From JAAXKN01 sp050258815 (GTDB taxonomy: Bacteria; Bacteroidota; Ignavibacteria; Ignavibacteriales; SURF-24): a DNA stretch of 41,184 nt. A program made the position numbers and the translations under genes. This document shows, piece by piece, positions 22,948-31,953 of the stretch. Positions within the stretch are counted from its first letter, which is position 1. Every line of letters starts with the position of its first letter. The notes beneath the pieces are model-generated. The model had not been told where the DNA came from. It saw nothing but the letters and a program-made list of their open reading frames with translations, and did not search any database. Location: assembly GCA_050258815.1 (NCBI GenBank), contig JBLMZM010000268.1, positions 1-41,184 of the forward strand, read 5' to 3'.

Positions 22948-25900
22948 ATGATGGGAACCAGAAATTTAGTGAAATTAAATTATATTTTGTTCGTCCTCCT
23001 AAGCTTTTCCCTTTCCATATTCCATTCCACCTCCTATTCCCAGAAATTAAATGCCCGCAGCATGATAAAATTCGATAAGATTTCTGTGGATCAGGGTTTA
23101 TCACAGAGCTCAGTTTTTTCCATTTGTCAGGATAAAAAAGGTTTTCTTTGGTTTGGTACACTTGAGGGTCTGAATAAGTATGACGGATATAATTTTACAG
23201 TTTTCAGGGCAAACCAGTGGAGTGAACACAGTCTAAGCAGCAGTACAATTTTTAAGATTTACGAAGACAAACAGGCAAATCTTTGGATCGGTACACTGGG
23301 AGGTGGGCTAAACAAATACGACAGGCACAAAGAAAATTTCATTTCATACATGAATAATACTTCTGATCCAACGAGTCTAAGTAACAATAACGTAAGGGCA
23401 ATATTTGAAGACAGTGAAGGCAGACTTTGGATTGGTACTAATAACGGTTTAAATGTACTGGATAAAAAGACGGGTAAATTTATAAGATATTATAATAACC
23501 CTGCTAATTCAAACAGTCTCAGCAATGATTATGTTTGGTCGATATATGAGGACCGGAATCACCAGATCTGGGTCGGTACTTATGGCGGGTTAAATAAATA
23601 TGACAGGAAAAGTGACGGTTTTGTAAGATATACTTATACACCAGGACAGAAACAGGGGCTCAGCAATAATTACATTTGGGATATATTTGAGGACAGCAAG
23701 GGAAGGTTCTGGATTGGGACAAATAATGGTCTGAATCTCTTTGACAGAAAAACAAGCAAATTTACTGTGTTTACGAAGAATCCTGCGGATCCATTAAGCA
23801 TAAGCCAGAACAATATCTGGAAGATCTATGAGGATAAAAACGGCATTATTTGGGTCGGTACCCTGGGTGGGGGATTGAACCGTATAGTTGAACTACCTGA
23901 GGGGAAGTATGGCTTTATTAAGTATCAATATTCTGCTTACAATCCTTCCAGCATAAGCCATAATTACATCTGGTCCATCTTTGAGGACAAATCGGGCGTA
24001 ATGTGGATAGGTACGGACATAGGCCTTAACAGGTACGACAGCAGGAAAGAAAAATTTCGGCTTTATCAGAACGATCCTTTCAGTATAAACAGCCTTTCTA
24101 ATAATGAAGTTACAGCCATAACCGGAGATAACAGTAACAGGATCTGGATTGGTACCCGAAATGGCCTGAATTTGTATGATCCTCAAAAAAATACTTATAT
24201 CCGTTATAACTCAAATCCTAAAAGCCGCAATTCACTTAGTACAAACTATATCCGTTCACTTTATGAGGATAAAAAAGGTATCCTGTGGATTGGTACAAAC
24301 GGCGGCGGTCTGGATGAACTGGATACCAGAAATAATAGATTCACTTACCACAAAGTTGGCCCCGGTGATAATTATATATCCGATAATAACGTTACCGCAA
24401 TTCATGAGGATAAATCGGGAATACTGTGGGTGGGTACTTTATCAGGTCTTAACATTTACGACAGAACAAAAAAATCATTCAGTCATTATTTGAATGATCT
24501 CAGGGACCCTTACTCTATCAGCCACAACTATGTCTATTCAATCTGTGAGGATAGCAGGGGAACCTTATGGATTGGTACACTTGGGGGCGGATTGAACAGG
24601 TTTGACAAAAAAAACAGCCGGTTTATCCGTTATCAGGCAGGAACGGGCAATCCTAACAGTCTCAGTAATAATTATGTCTGGACTATTATGGAGGATAACG
24701 CCAATGGCTCGGACGTGCTATGGATAGGTACGAACGATGGCCTCAATAAACTCGACCTGCAGAATAATAAGGTAACCGTCTTTAAGGAAAAAGATGGCCT
24801 TACAAATAATGTTATCTATGGCATACTTAAGGATAATAAGGATAACCTGTGGCTAAGCACAAACAAGGGTATTGCAAAATTTGATCTTAAAAAGAAAACC
24901 TTCAGAAATTATACTCCAGGTGATGGATTGCAGGGCAACCAGTTCAGCGGAGGAGCTTTCTTCAAAACTCCTAAGGGCGAAATGTTTTTTGGAGGAATAA
25001 ACGGTTTTAATGGCTTTTATCCTGATAGTATAAAGGATAACAGTCTGGTGCCTCCGATTGTAATCACTGACTTCCTGATATTCAATAAATCGATAAAGGT
25101 TGATGGCAATTCACCTTTAAGCAAGTCGATCACCGAAACCGGGGAAATAAGGCTTAACTATAGTCAAAGCGTATTTTCCTTTGAATTTGCTGCTCTGCAT
25201 TATTCCAATCCGACTGAAAACCAGTATGCATATAAGCTGGAAGGCTTTGACAAAGACTGGAATTATTCCAGGACAAGAAGATTTGTTACATATACAAACC
25301 TGGATCCCGGTACTTATGTATTCAGGGTAATAGGTTCAAACAATGACGGGGTATGGAATAAAACGGGTGCCTCAATAAAAATCATAATATCACCTCCTTA
25401 CTGGAGAACCTGGTGGTTCATATTGCTTTGCTGCCTGCTTACAATTGCAGCTATATGGTCATTCTTTGCAATAAGGATGCGTCATCTGCTGGACATTGAA
25501 CGCCTGAGACTTAAGATATCAGCCGATCTGCACGATGATATAGGTACAAGACTTACGGAAATTTCCATGTTAAGCGATATAGCTTACCATATGCATGACG
25601 AGGAAAGAACCGCTGAGATAAAGGAAACTGTAAAGAAAGTTGGCGGTATTGCAAGAAACTTAATTGATAATATGAGCGACATTATTTGGCTAATAAACCC
25701 CAAGAAAGATTCACTCAGCGAGCTGTTTATAAAGTTGCGCGACAGTTATGAGGAAATATTTTCTTATTCGCAAATTCTTCTACATATAAATAATGCCGAA
25801 TACCTTGAACAGATAAAACTGCCAATTGAATATAGAAAACACCTTTATCTCATATTCAAGGAAGCGCTCAATAATTCGCTGAAATACGGTAAATGCAGTG

Positions 25901-26103
25901 AAATTTCGATTAATACACAGGTAAATGGCCGGATCCTGGATGTAACTCTGTATGATAACGGGATAGGTTTTGATGTAAATAAGCAGACCTGCGGTAATGG
26001 ACTCGTAAATATGAAATCCAGAGCCGAAATGATTAATGGAACACTAAGAATTCAGTCAAAACCAGGTGAGGGAACCATGATCAAGTTTACGGGTCATTAT
26101 TAA
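22948..26103 (+). CDS. Propeller-type sensor histidine kinase (Reg_prop, Y_Y_Y, HisKA_3)
   Basis: The protein has about 1051 residues when started at 22948 or the adjacent ATG at 22951. Either gives a plausible signal segment (residues 8-30) lacking in the upstream extension to 22894. The periplasmic part has 13 clear Reg_prop blades of the type LWIGTxxGLNKYD plus a fourteenth diverged blade, i.e. two seven-bladed propellers, then a Y_Y_Y domain (about 705-810). One membrane span lies at about 822-842. The cytoplasmic part has a HisKA_3 dimerisation domain with ADLHDDIG (His862) and a HATPase with EALNNSLKYG, YDNGIGF and GNGLVNMKSRAE. Such kinases sense oligosaccharides in the periplasm in Bacteroidota. 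The NarL-type partner follows 23 bp downstream. Confidence 0.9.
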   Translation: MMGTRNLVKLNYILFVLLSFSLSIFHSTSYSQKLNARSMIKFDKISVDQGLSQSSVFSICQDKKGFLWFGTLEGLNKYDGYNFTVFRANQWSEHSLSSSTIFKIYEDKQANLWIGTLGGGLNKYDRHKENFISYMNNTSDPTSLSNNNVRAIFEDSEGRLWIGTNNGLNVLDKKTGKFIRYYNNPANSNSLSNDYVWSIYEDRNHQIWVGTYGGLNKYDRKSDGFVRYTYTPGQKQGLSNNYIWDIFEDSKGRFWIGTNNGLNLFDRKTSKFTVFTKNPADPLSISQNNIWKIYEDKNGIIWVGTLGGGLNRIVELPEGKYGFIKYQYSAYNPSSISHNYIWSIFEDKSGVMWIGTDIGLNRYDSRKEKFRLYQNDPFSINSLSNNEVTAITGDNSNRIWIGTRNGLNLYDPQKNTYIRYNSNPKSRNSLSTNYIRSLYEDKKGILWIGTNGGGLDELDTRNNRFTYHKVGPGDNYISDNNVTAIHEDKSGILWVGTLSGLNIYDRTKKSFSHYLNDLRDPYSISHNYVYSICEDSRGTLWIGTLGGGLNRFDKKNSRFIRYQAGTGNPNSLSNNYVWTIMEDNANGSDVLWIGTNDGLNKLDLQNNKVTVFKEKDGLTNNVIYGILKDNKDNLWLSTNKGIAKFDLKKKTFRNYTPGDGLQGNQFSGGAFFKTPKGEMFFGGINGFNGFYPDSIKDNSLVPPIVITDFLIFNKSIKVDGNSPLSKSITETGEIRLNYSQSVFSFEFAALHYSNPTENQYAYKLEGFDKDWNYSRTRRFVTYTNLDPGTYVFRVIGSNNDGVWNKTGASIKIIISPPYWRTWWFILLCCLLTIAAIWSFFAIRMRHLLDIERLRLKISADLHDDIGTRLTEISMLSDIAYHMHDEERTAEIKETVKKVGGIARNLIDNMSDIIWLINPKKDSLSELFIKLRDSYEEIFSYSQILLHINNAEYLEQIKLPIEYRKHLYLIFKEALNNSLKYGKCSEISINTQVNGRILDVTLYDNGIGFDVNKQTCGNGLVNMKSRAEMINGTLRIQSKPGEGTMIKFTGHY

Positions 26104-26126
26104 ATATTAAATCTGAATGAAGAAAA

Positions 26127-26768
26127 ATGAAAAAAGATATTAAGATTATAATTGTTGAAGATAATGAGATCATCAATAAATCTCTTGTTACCCTCATTAA
26201 CGGGGCTGAAGGCTTTACATGTATTGGGTCTTACTATAGCTGCGAGGCAATGTTTGCAAAAATTGATAAACTGGATCCGGATATTGTACTGATGGATATT
26301 CAGCTTAAGGGCATGTCCGGCATTGAAGGCGTTAAAAAACTCAGGGACAAAGATCCCGGCCTGATAGTGCTGATGCTTACCATTCACGAAGAAAATGATC
26401 TTGTTTTCGAAGCACTTTGTGCCGGTGCAAGCGGTTACCTGATCAAGAAGACACATCCTTTGAGGCTCCTTGAATCAATTGAGGAAGCCTATGAGGGAGG
26501 TGCTCCAATGAGTTCAAACATTGCACGTAAAGTGATCAGCTTTTTCCAGCCCGGTAAAAAGATATCGGTGGATGCTAACCTTCTTACAGAAAGAGAGCTT
26601 GGCATTATTAAGGAACTGGCCAAGGGCAAAACATATTATGCCATAGCCCTTACACTTGGGATCAGCAAGGATACTGTACGGTTCCATATCAAAAAAATTT
26701 ACAACAAACTGCACGTCCATTCCCAGGCTGAAGCCGTATCCGAAGCCATGAAAAAGGGGATATTGTAG
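26127..26768 (+). CDS. NarL/LuxR-family response regulator
   Basis: A 213-residue two-domain regulator. The receiver domain (about 1-125) has the acidic pair at 11-12, phosphoacceptor Asp57 in VLMDIQ, Thr89 in MLTIHEEN and the Lys of LIKKTHP. The C-terminal LuxR helix-turn-helix (about 150-210) reads LTERELGIIKELAKGKTYYA then ISKDTVRFHIKKIYNKL. It should be phosphorylated by the propeller kinase encoded just upstream and control transcription of nearby sugar-use genes. Separate kinase and regulator differ from the fused hybrid systems common in Bacteroides. Confidence 0.9.
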   Translation: MKKDIKIIIVEDNEIINKSLVTLINGAEGFTCIGSYYSCEAMFAKIDKLDPDIVLMDIQLKGMSGIEGVKKLRDKDPGLIVLMLTIHEENDLVFEALCAGASGYLIKKTHPLRLLESIEEAYEGGAPMSSNIARKVISFFQPGKKISVDANLLTERELGIIKELAKGKTYYAIALTLGISKDTVRFHIKKIYNKLHVHSQAEAVSEAMKKGIL

Positions 26769-26824
26769 TCCCCTCGTTTAGGCCGCTAAATTCCAGGAAC
26801 CCCTTTATTTTATATTTTTAGGAG

Positions 26825-26848
26825 GAAGCATGTATGTAATCATGCTTC
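26825..26848 (+). terminator. Hairpin terminator after the two-component system
   Basis: GAAGCATG (26825-26832) and CATGCTTC (26841-26848) form a perfect 8-bp stem with an 8-nt loop. A smaller GGGGA/TCCCC stem spans the regulator's stop codon (26756-26773). The rest of the 237-bp gap to the symporter holds the palindrome at 26903 and no other feature I recognise. Confidence 0.55.
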
Positions 26849-26902
26849 TATCTCATATCACATTTGCCTTGTAGTATATCTTACCATTTGATGTAGTTGT
26901 TT

Positions 26903-26912
26903 GAGGTTACCT
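26903..26912. promoter_or_regulatory. GAGGTTACCT motif upstream of the symporter gene
   Basis: It repeats ten bases of the palindrome at 22237-22247 and lies 94 bp before the symporter start. With only two copies in the window, a regulatory role is only a suggestion. Confidence 0.2.
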
Positions 26913-27005
26913 TTTTCTCTAAAATTCACCACGAAAAAATGAATGACTCTGGAAGAATGTGCTCATAACCCAAAACACTAAATTCATCATACAAAAAGTA
27001 TTCAA

Positions 27006-28826
27006 ATGCATTTTATAGACTATTCCATCGTTGCTCTGTATATGGCCGGCGTGATATTGCTGGGGTTCTATTTTGAAAAGAAGGCTTCGAAGGGAATTGA
27101 TTCATATTTCCTTGGTGACAGAAACCTGCCATGGTGGGCTCTGGGAGCCTCTGGTATGGCAAGTAATGTGGATCTTTCGGGTACCATGATTATTGCCGGA
27201 CTTTTATATGCTCTCGGCACCAAGGGTTTCTTTATTGAGTTCAGGGGTGGTATTGTTCTTATCATGGCCTTCTTTATGGTCTTTATGGGAAAATGGAACC
27301 GCAGGGCCAGGGTAATGACCGTAGCCGAATGGATGAAATTCAGGTTCGGAAAGGGGAAAGAGGGTGATGTTGCCCGCATACTTAGTGCCATTGCAAATAT
27401 TGTTTTCGCAATTGGTGCAATAAGCTATTTCGCAATTGGCGGCGGGAAATTCTTCGGCGAATTCTTCGGAATAAATGAAAGTACAGGCACAATTATTCTA
27501 ATAGTTATAACTACAGTTTATACGGTTGCCAGCGGACTCTATGGTGTGGTATGGACGGATGTTTTTCAGGGATTTTTAATTCTGGCGGCAGTAGTGGCTA
27601 TCTGCTTTATTGCTTTTACTACAGTAACCCTCCCTAATGAATTTACCGTTTCAATACCGCTTGCCAAGGGTCATTTTCAGCAGATAAAAACCTCATTCAG
27701 CGAGTGGAGCAGAATATTGCCTCCTTTTAAGATGAATCTTACAGGTGATTATTCTGTATTCAATCTGCTAGGTATTACAATTCTTTTATACATTTTTAAG
27801 ACTGCGCTTGAAGGCAGCGGCGGCTCAGGCGGGTATATTACACAAAGGTATTTTGCTGCCAGGAACGACAGGGAGGCCGGTCTTCTTTCCTTGCTCTGGA
27901 TATTCCTGCTTTCTTTCAGGTGGCCGCTTGTTACGGCTTTTGCAATCCTTGGTATTTATCATGGTATTACTGGTCACGTCATTGCAGATCCAGAACTTGT
28001 GGTCCCAGTAGTAATTAAAAATTACGTCCCTGTGGGAATAAAGGGCCTTATAATTACAGGTTTTCTTGCTGCTGCAATGTCAACCTTTACTGCAATTATA
28101 AATGCTGGCGCCGCATACTGGGTAAAGGATATTTTTCAGACTTACCTCAAACCTGATGCTTCGGTAAAACAACTGGTGCTACAGAGCAGGCTTGCATCAG
28201 TTTTAATTGTAATTCTTGGGGTGACCTTCAGTTACAATATTACAAATATAAATGAAATCTGGGGATGGCTTAGCTTAGGGCTAGGGTCAGGACTCGCGAT
28301 TCCGCTCGTCTTCAGATGGTTCTGGTGGCGCTTTAACGGCTTTGGCTTTGCTTCCGGAACATTCTTGGGAATGGTAACCGCAGTTATAGTGAAGCTCTTC
28401 ATGCCGAATGTTCCTGAATATATAAGCTTTATTATTCCTTCAAGCGCATCATTTATTGGGTGCATAGTTGGGACTTTAATTACAAAACCCACTGATATAA
28501 AAGTGCTTGAAGAATTCTACAGCGTTACACGGCCGTTCGGTTTCTGGGGGGCCGTAAGCAAGAATGTTACTGCTGTAAAACTAAAAGAAATCAGGCATGA
28601 GAACCGGAGAGATATAATCTCTACTTTCATTGCCGTACCATGGCAGATAGTATTCTTTATGATGGGCATGATGCTGGTAATGAAGAACTGGAACAATTTT
28701 TTACTTCTTTTGATTTTGTTCATTATCCTTTCAATCTGCCTGTATTTCAGCTGGTTCAGGGGATTGTCCCAGGAAAAGACAGAGGATGTTGCTGTATCTG
28801 AAGAGGTTCCTTTAGAAGTGGAATAA
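27006..28826 (+). CDS. Sodium:solute symporter (SSS family), probable sugar transporter
   Basis: A 606-residue inner-membrane protein with about 14 hydrophobic segments. Family features are the N-terminal DYSIVALYMAGVILLGFYF, the conserved SYFLGDRNLPWWALGASGMA (about 33-53), YFAIGGGKFFGEFFG, GLYGVVWTDVFQGF and GFLAAAMSTFTAIINAGAAY (about 353-372), which includes residues of the sodium site in relatives. SSS proteins import sugars, amino acids or other organic solutes with sodium. The unusually short signal-less start MHFIDYS is normal for the family. Placed between the sensor pair and the TonB receptor, it is a good candidate for carrying the receptor's cargo across the inner membrane. Confidence 0.85.
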   Translation: MHFIDYSIVALYMAGVILLGFYFEKKASKGIDSYFLGDRNLPWWALGASGMASNVDLSGTMIIAGLLYALGTKGFFIEFRGGIVLIMAFFMVFMGKWNRRARVMTVAEWMKFRFGKGKEGDVARILSAIANIVFAIGAISYFAIGGGKFFGEFFGINESTGTIILIVITTVYTVASGLYGVVWTDVFQGFLILAAVVAICFIAFTTVTLPNEFTVSIPLAKGHFQQIKTSFSEWSRILPPFKMNLTGDYSVFNLLGITILLYIFKTALEGSGGSGGYITQRYFAARNDREAGLLSLLWIFLLSFRWPLVTAFAILGIYHGITGHVIADPELVVPVVIKNYVPVGIKGLIITGFLAAAMSTFTAIINAGAAYWVKDIFQTYLKPDASVKQLVLQSRLASVLIVILGVTFSYNITNINEIWGWLSLGLGSGLAIPLVFRWFWWRFNGFGFASGTFLGMVTAVIVKLFMPNVPEYISFIIPSSASFIGCIVGTLITKPTDIKVLEEFYSVTRPFGFWGAVSKNVTAVKLKEIRHENRRDIISTFIAVPWQIVFFMMGMMLVMKNWNNFLLLLILFIILSICLYFSWFRGLSQEKTEDVAVSEEVPLEVE

Positions 28827-28888
28827 AATATTATGAAGTGTTTTCATTGGATCAGAATAACAAATAAAGAACAATTTTTAATAAATCA

Positions 28889-31800
28889 GTGACGGGGAAT
28901 AGTGTGTTCTCATTCCAGAAAATTATCAAACCATTTTACCTGCTGTTAATAATCTCCACAGTTGCATTTGCACAGGGAGGAAAAGGAAAGATTTCAGGCA
29001 GGATTGTAGACGACAGGACTAATGAACCGCTTTTGGGGGTTAACGTCCGTATTCAGGAATCAAAACTGGGTGCGACTACAGATGCCGAGGGAAGATTTGT
29101 AATAATAAACGTGAATCCCGGCAGGTACTCTGTTACTGCCAGTATGATCGGATTTGGAGCATTAACGCAGTCGGGTGTTGAAGTCTTTATTGACCGCACT
29201 ACCGGACTGAACTTCCGCCTGAAGGATGCTTCGGTGCAGACACAGACTGTAACCATTCTGGCAGAAAAGCCGAAGATCATTAAGGACCAGACCTCTTCTT
29301 CATCCACAATTGATGACGAGCAGATCAAGGCTACTCCGGTTGAAGGCTTAAGGGGAATGATGGACCTCACGACCAGCTTTCAAAAAAATGCCCAGGGCGA
29401 TTACCAGGTAAGAGGTTCCGGAACAAACGAGGTAAGTTTCCAGGTAAATGGTGTAGAACAGGGCAACTCAAATACTTCAGTCCCCGGATGGGGAGGTGGT
29501 ACTAAAGCAAACAATTCCTGGAAATATGACGTAAACCCGATCGGTGTTCAGCAAATGCAGCTCATTTCCGGCGGCTTTTCAGCAGAATATGGAAATGCGC
29601 AGGCTGGTGTTGTCAAGGTTGTAATGAAAGAGGGGGCTCCGAAATTTTCAGGTGAGTTCAGGGTTGAATACAGACCTTCAGGACAATATCACTGGGGTGA
29701 TTATATATATGAGAATAACAGTCCTGAATGGAAGACCTGGGGAAATCTTGATTACTGGATGAATGTTGAGAAGGCTAATGCAAAGAGCTCACCAACATCC
29801 AACATATTCACATTCCTCGGAATGAACTCAAGATACCCGGAACTCTACTCAAAAGTATTTCAAACTAAAAATGCCTCAGCTTCTGATCTGGCCATTTGGG
29901 ATTCTCTTGCCAATAAGGAAATCCTGTGGGCATATAACCTGTGGACAAAACTGCACACTCCTGATGAAAGCAATCCTCTTGGTGTTTATGACTACAGGAC
30001 TCACTACTATACAAGATATATGCTTGGCTTTGGGGGACCCGTTGGGAAAAATCCTGATCTGCTGAAATTCTTCTTCTCAGGCGAATACAAGAAGAACCCG
30101 ACCAGAATTCCTTCTACTGAGAAGGATCAGGTAGCTCAGAACTATATACTAACTCTTACTTCACAGATAATAAAAAATCATAAATTTAAGTTTACCGCAG
30201 GATTTCAAAAGTATGTTGGCGGACTTTTCTCAGGTTCCGATGACATAAGGTGGGCGGGTATATCTCCTTCTTACAAGTACTTTGCTTCGCGTGATCCTGT
30301 AAGAACCGAACTTACTACATCCCAGAGCTTTAACTGGGTATATACGCTGGATAACAACTCATTTGTTGAAACCCAGGTAACACACCAGTATGAAAAATAT
30401 GAACTGCCATATAAGTATCTGTATACCTGGAATGATGAACGCGACAGGCTTGACGGATCAAATGATTCTACCGGTATTCTGTTAACCAGGGGACCCTGGT
30501 GGGATTCAAGATTTACCTATTATGAAAACATAGCTACTGACTTCTTCCAGGATAACAGATCAGACCAGTTCAGCTATAGTTCTGATTATTCAAATCAGCT
30601 TACGAAGAGCAACTATTTTAAGGCTGGTGTAAGATTCAATTACTGGGATCTTACAAACACAGGTGTGACATATAACTTTAAGGCAAATGCATTCATCACC
30701 CAGCAGGGTGTTGCGGAACATTACACTGCATTCCCGATAAATGCTGCTATTTATATGCAGAATAAGATGGAATATGAGGGGATGGTTGCCAACTTAGGTT
30801 TAAGAGCTGAAATGTATAATTTCCAGACAGCGGTACCCAAAGACGTATTTAACGTTTTTTATCCGGGTACACAGGGTCCTGGAAGTCTTGGCAGCATTGA
30901 AACCGAACGTTCGAAGACAAAATATATGCTTCTTCCCCGTTTGGGATTATCATTCCCAATTGGCGAAAACACAGCCTTCAGAATGCAGTACGGTCATTTC
31001 GCTTCGATGCCCATATTCTCACAGGCACTTGGCACTTCAACCTTCTATGGCTGGAATACCAGAGGGAATGCGAACCTTGACCCAAAGAAAACAATCAATT
31101 ATGAGTTCGGTCTTCAGCAGCTGATTGATGAGGATAACAGACTTGACGTAGCAATCTATTATAATGACAGGGTTACACAGATCGGTTCACAGGAGGTTGC
31201 AGGTTTTACTGGCAACGCCAGGAACTCAATTGGTTTTACCAATGATAATTCCCAGTTATTCTATTATAATTCATTTACAAACAATCAGTTTGGTTCAACT
31301 ATCGGTATTGATATAACGATTGAAAGAGTAACTACAACAAATTTCAGCTATAGACTCAGTTACAGCCTTTCACAAACAACTAGCGGTACATATGGCTCTC
31401 CGATACTGTATCCTGAAAGTGCTTCATCTTCAGAAACAAGAATTACCTCCATGGAAGCTCTTGCCTCCTGGGATAGAACACATAGTTTCCGTGGATTATT
31501 TCAGTACTTCTTCAGGGAACAGGAAGGTATGAGGATCCTGAAAATATTTCCTCTTGAAAACACTACTTTCAGCCTTACTTATACTGCACAGTCCGGTTTA
31601 CCATTTACATACAGGACAAGCACAGACCTTAAGGATGTTAATAATAACAGAAGATATCCCCTTGAATCCAGTTTCGATTTTAACTTCAACAAGACCATAT
31701 TCTGGGGGTCTGCAAAACTTATACTCGGTATACGTATAATGAACCTTCTCAATAATCAATGGCTGACCCCACCGGATAATGAAAGCGACAGAAATGCCTG

Positions 31801-31927
31801 GATTCAGTACGGGGTAACGGCTGATAATCCCGATTATCCAAGGGAAAGTACGTATTTATTCAGTCCATACAGGGCTTATAGAAATATACCAAGACAGCTA
31901 TTCTTTACTCTTGGCATTGGAATTTAA
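28889..31927 (+). CDS. TonB-dependent outer-membrane receptor (SusC-like group)
   Basis: The protein has 1012 residues. The start is GTG at 28889 (or GTG at 28904), because no ATG precedes the signal segment (about residues 12-30, ending STVAFAQ). Residues 33-110 form a carboxypeptidase-regulatory-like domain (GKISGRIVDDRTNEPLLGVN...TDAEGRFVI), typical of Bacteroidota receptors. The plug follows at about 140-250 (VRGSGTNEVSFQVNG, then GGFSAEYGNAQAGVV). The remainder alternates short strands and aromatic-rich loops as in a 22-strand barrel and ends RQLFFTLGIGI. It imports large substrates, probably glycans, using the proton-motive force through TonB. No SusD-type lipoprotein gene follows; instead the next genes encode a secreted protein and smaller barrels. 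Confidence 0.85.
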   Translation: MTGNSVFSFQKIIKPFYLLLIISTVAFAQGGKGKISGRIVDDRTNEPLLGVNVRIQESKLGATTDAEGRFVIINVNPGRYSVTASMIGFGALTQSGVEVFIDRTTGLNFRLKDASVQTQTVTILAEKPKIIKDQTSSSSTIDDEQIKATPVEGLRGMMDLTTSFQKNAQGDYQVRGSGTNEVSFQVNGVEQGNSNTSVPGWGGGTKANNSWKYDVNPIGVQQMQLISGGFSAEYGNAQAGVVKVVMKEGAPKFSGEFRVEYRPSGQYHWGDYIYENNSPEWKTWGNLDYWMNVEKANAKSSPTSNIFTFLGMNSRYPELYSKVFQTKNASASDLAIWDSLANKEILWAYNLWTKLHTPDESNPLGVYDYRTHYYTRYMLGFGGPVGKNPDLLKFFFSGEYKKNPTRIPSTEKDQVAQNYILTLTSQIIKNHKFKFTAGFQKYVGGLFSGSDDIRWAGISPSYKYFASRDPVRTELTTSQSFNWVYTLDNNSFVETQVTHQYEKYELPYKYLYTWNDERDRLDGSNDSTGILLTRGPWWDSRFTYYENIATDFFQDNRSDQFSYSSDYSNQLTKSNYFKAGVRFNYWDLTNTGVTYNFKANAFITQQGVAEHYTAFPINAAIYMQNKMEYEGMVANLGLRAEMYNFQTAVPKDVFNVFYPGTQGPGSLGSIETERSKTKYMLLPRLGLSFPIGENTAFRMQYGHFASMPIFSQALGTSTFYGWNTRGNANLDPKKTINYEFGLQQLIDEDNRLDVAIYYNDRVTQIGSQEVAGFTGNARNSIGFTNDNSQLFYYNSFTNNQFGSTIGIDITIERVTTTNFSYRLSYSLSQTTSGTYGSPILYPESASSSETRITSMEALASWDRTHSFRGLFQYFFREQEGMRILKIFPLENTTFSLTYTAQSGLPFTYRTSTDLKDVNNNRRYPLESSFDFNFNKTIFWGSAKLILGIRIMNLLNNQWLTPPDNESDRNAWIQYGVTADNPDYPRESTYLFSPYRAYRNIPRQLFFTLGIGI

Positions 31928-31953
31928 GTTTATCATCATTAAAAATAACAGTT

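Noticed and set aside
23100..24930. The regular WIGT...GLN...YD repetition as a DNA repeat array
   Set aside because: It is explained by the Reg_prop propeller blades of the sensor kinase; the DNA copies are diverged and in frame.
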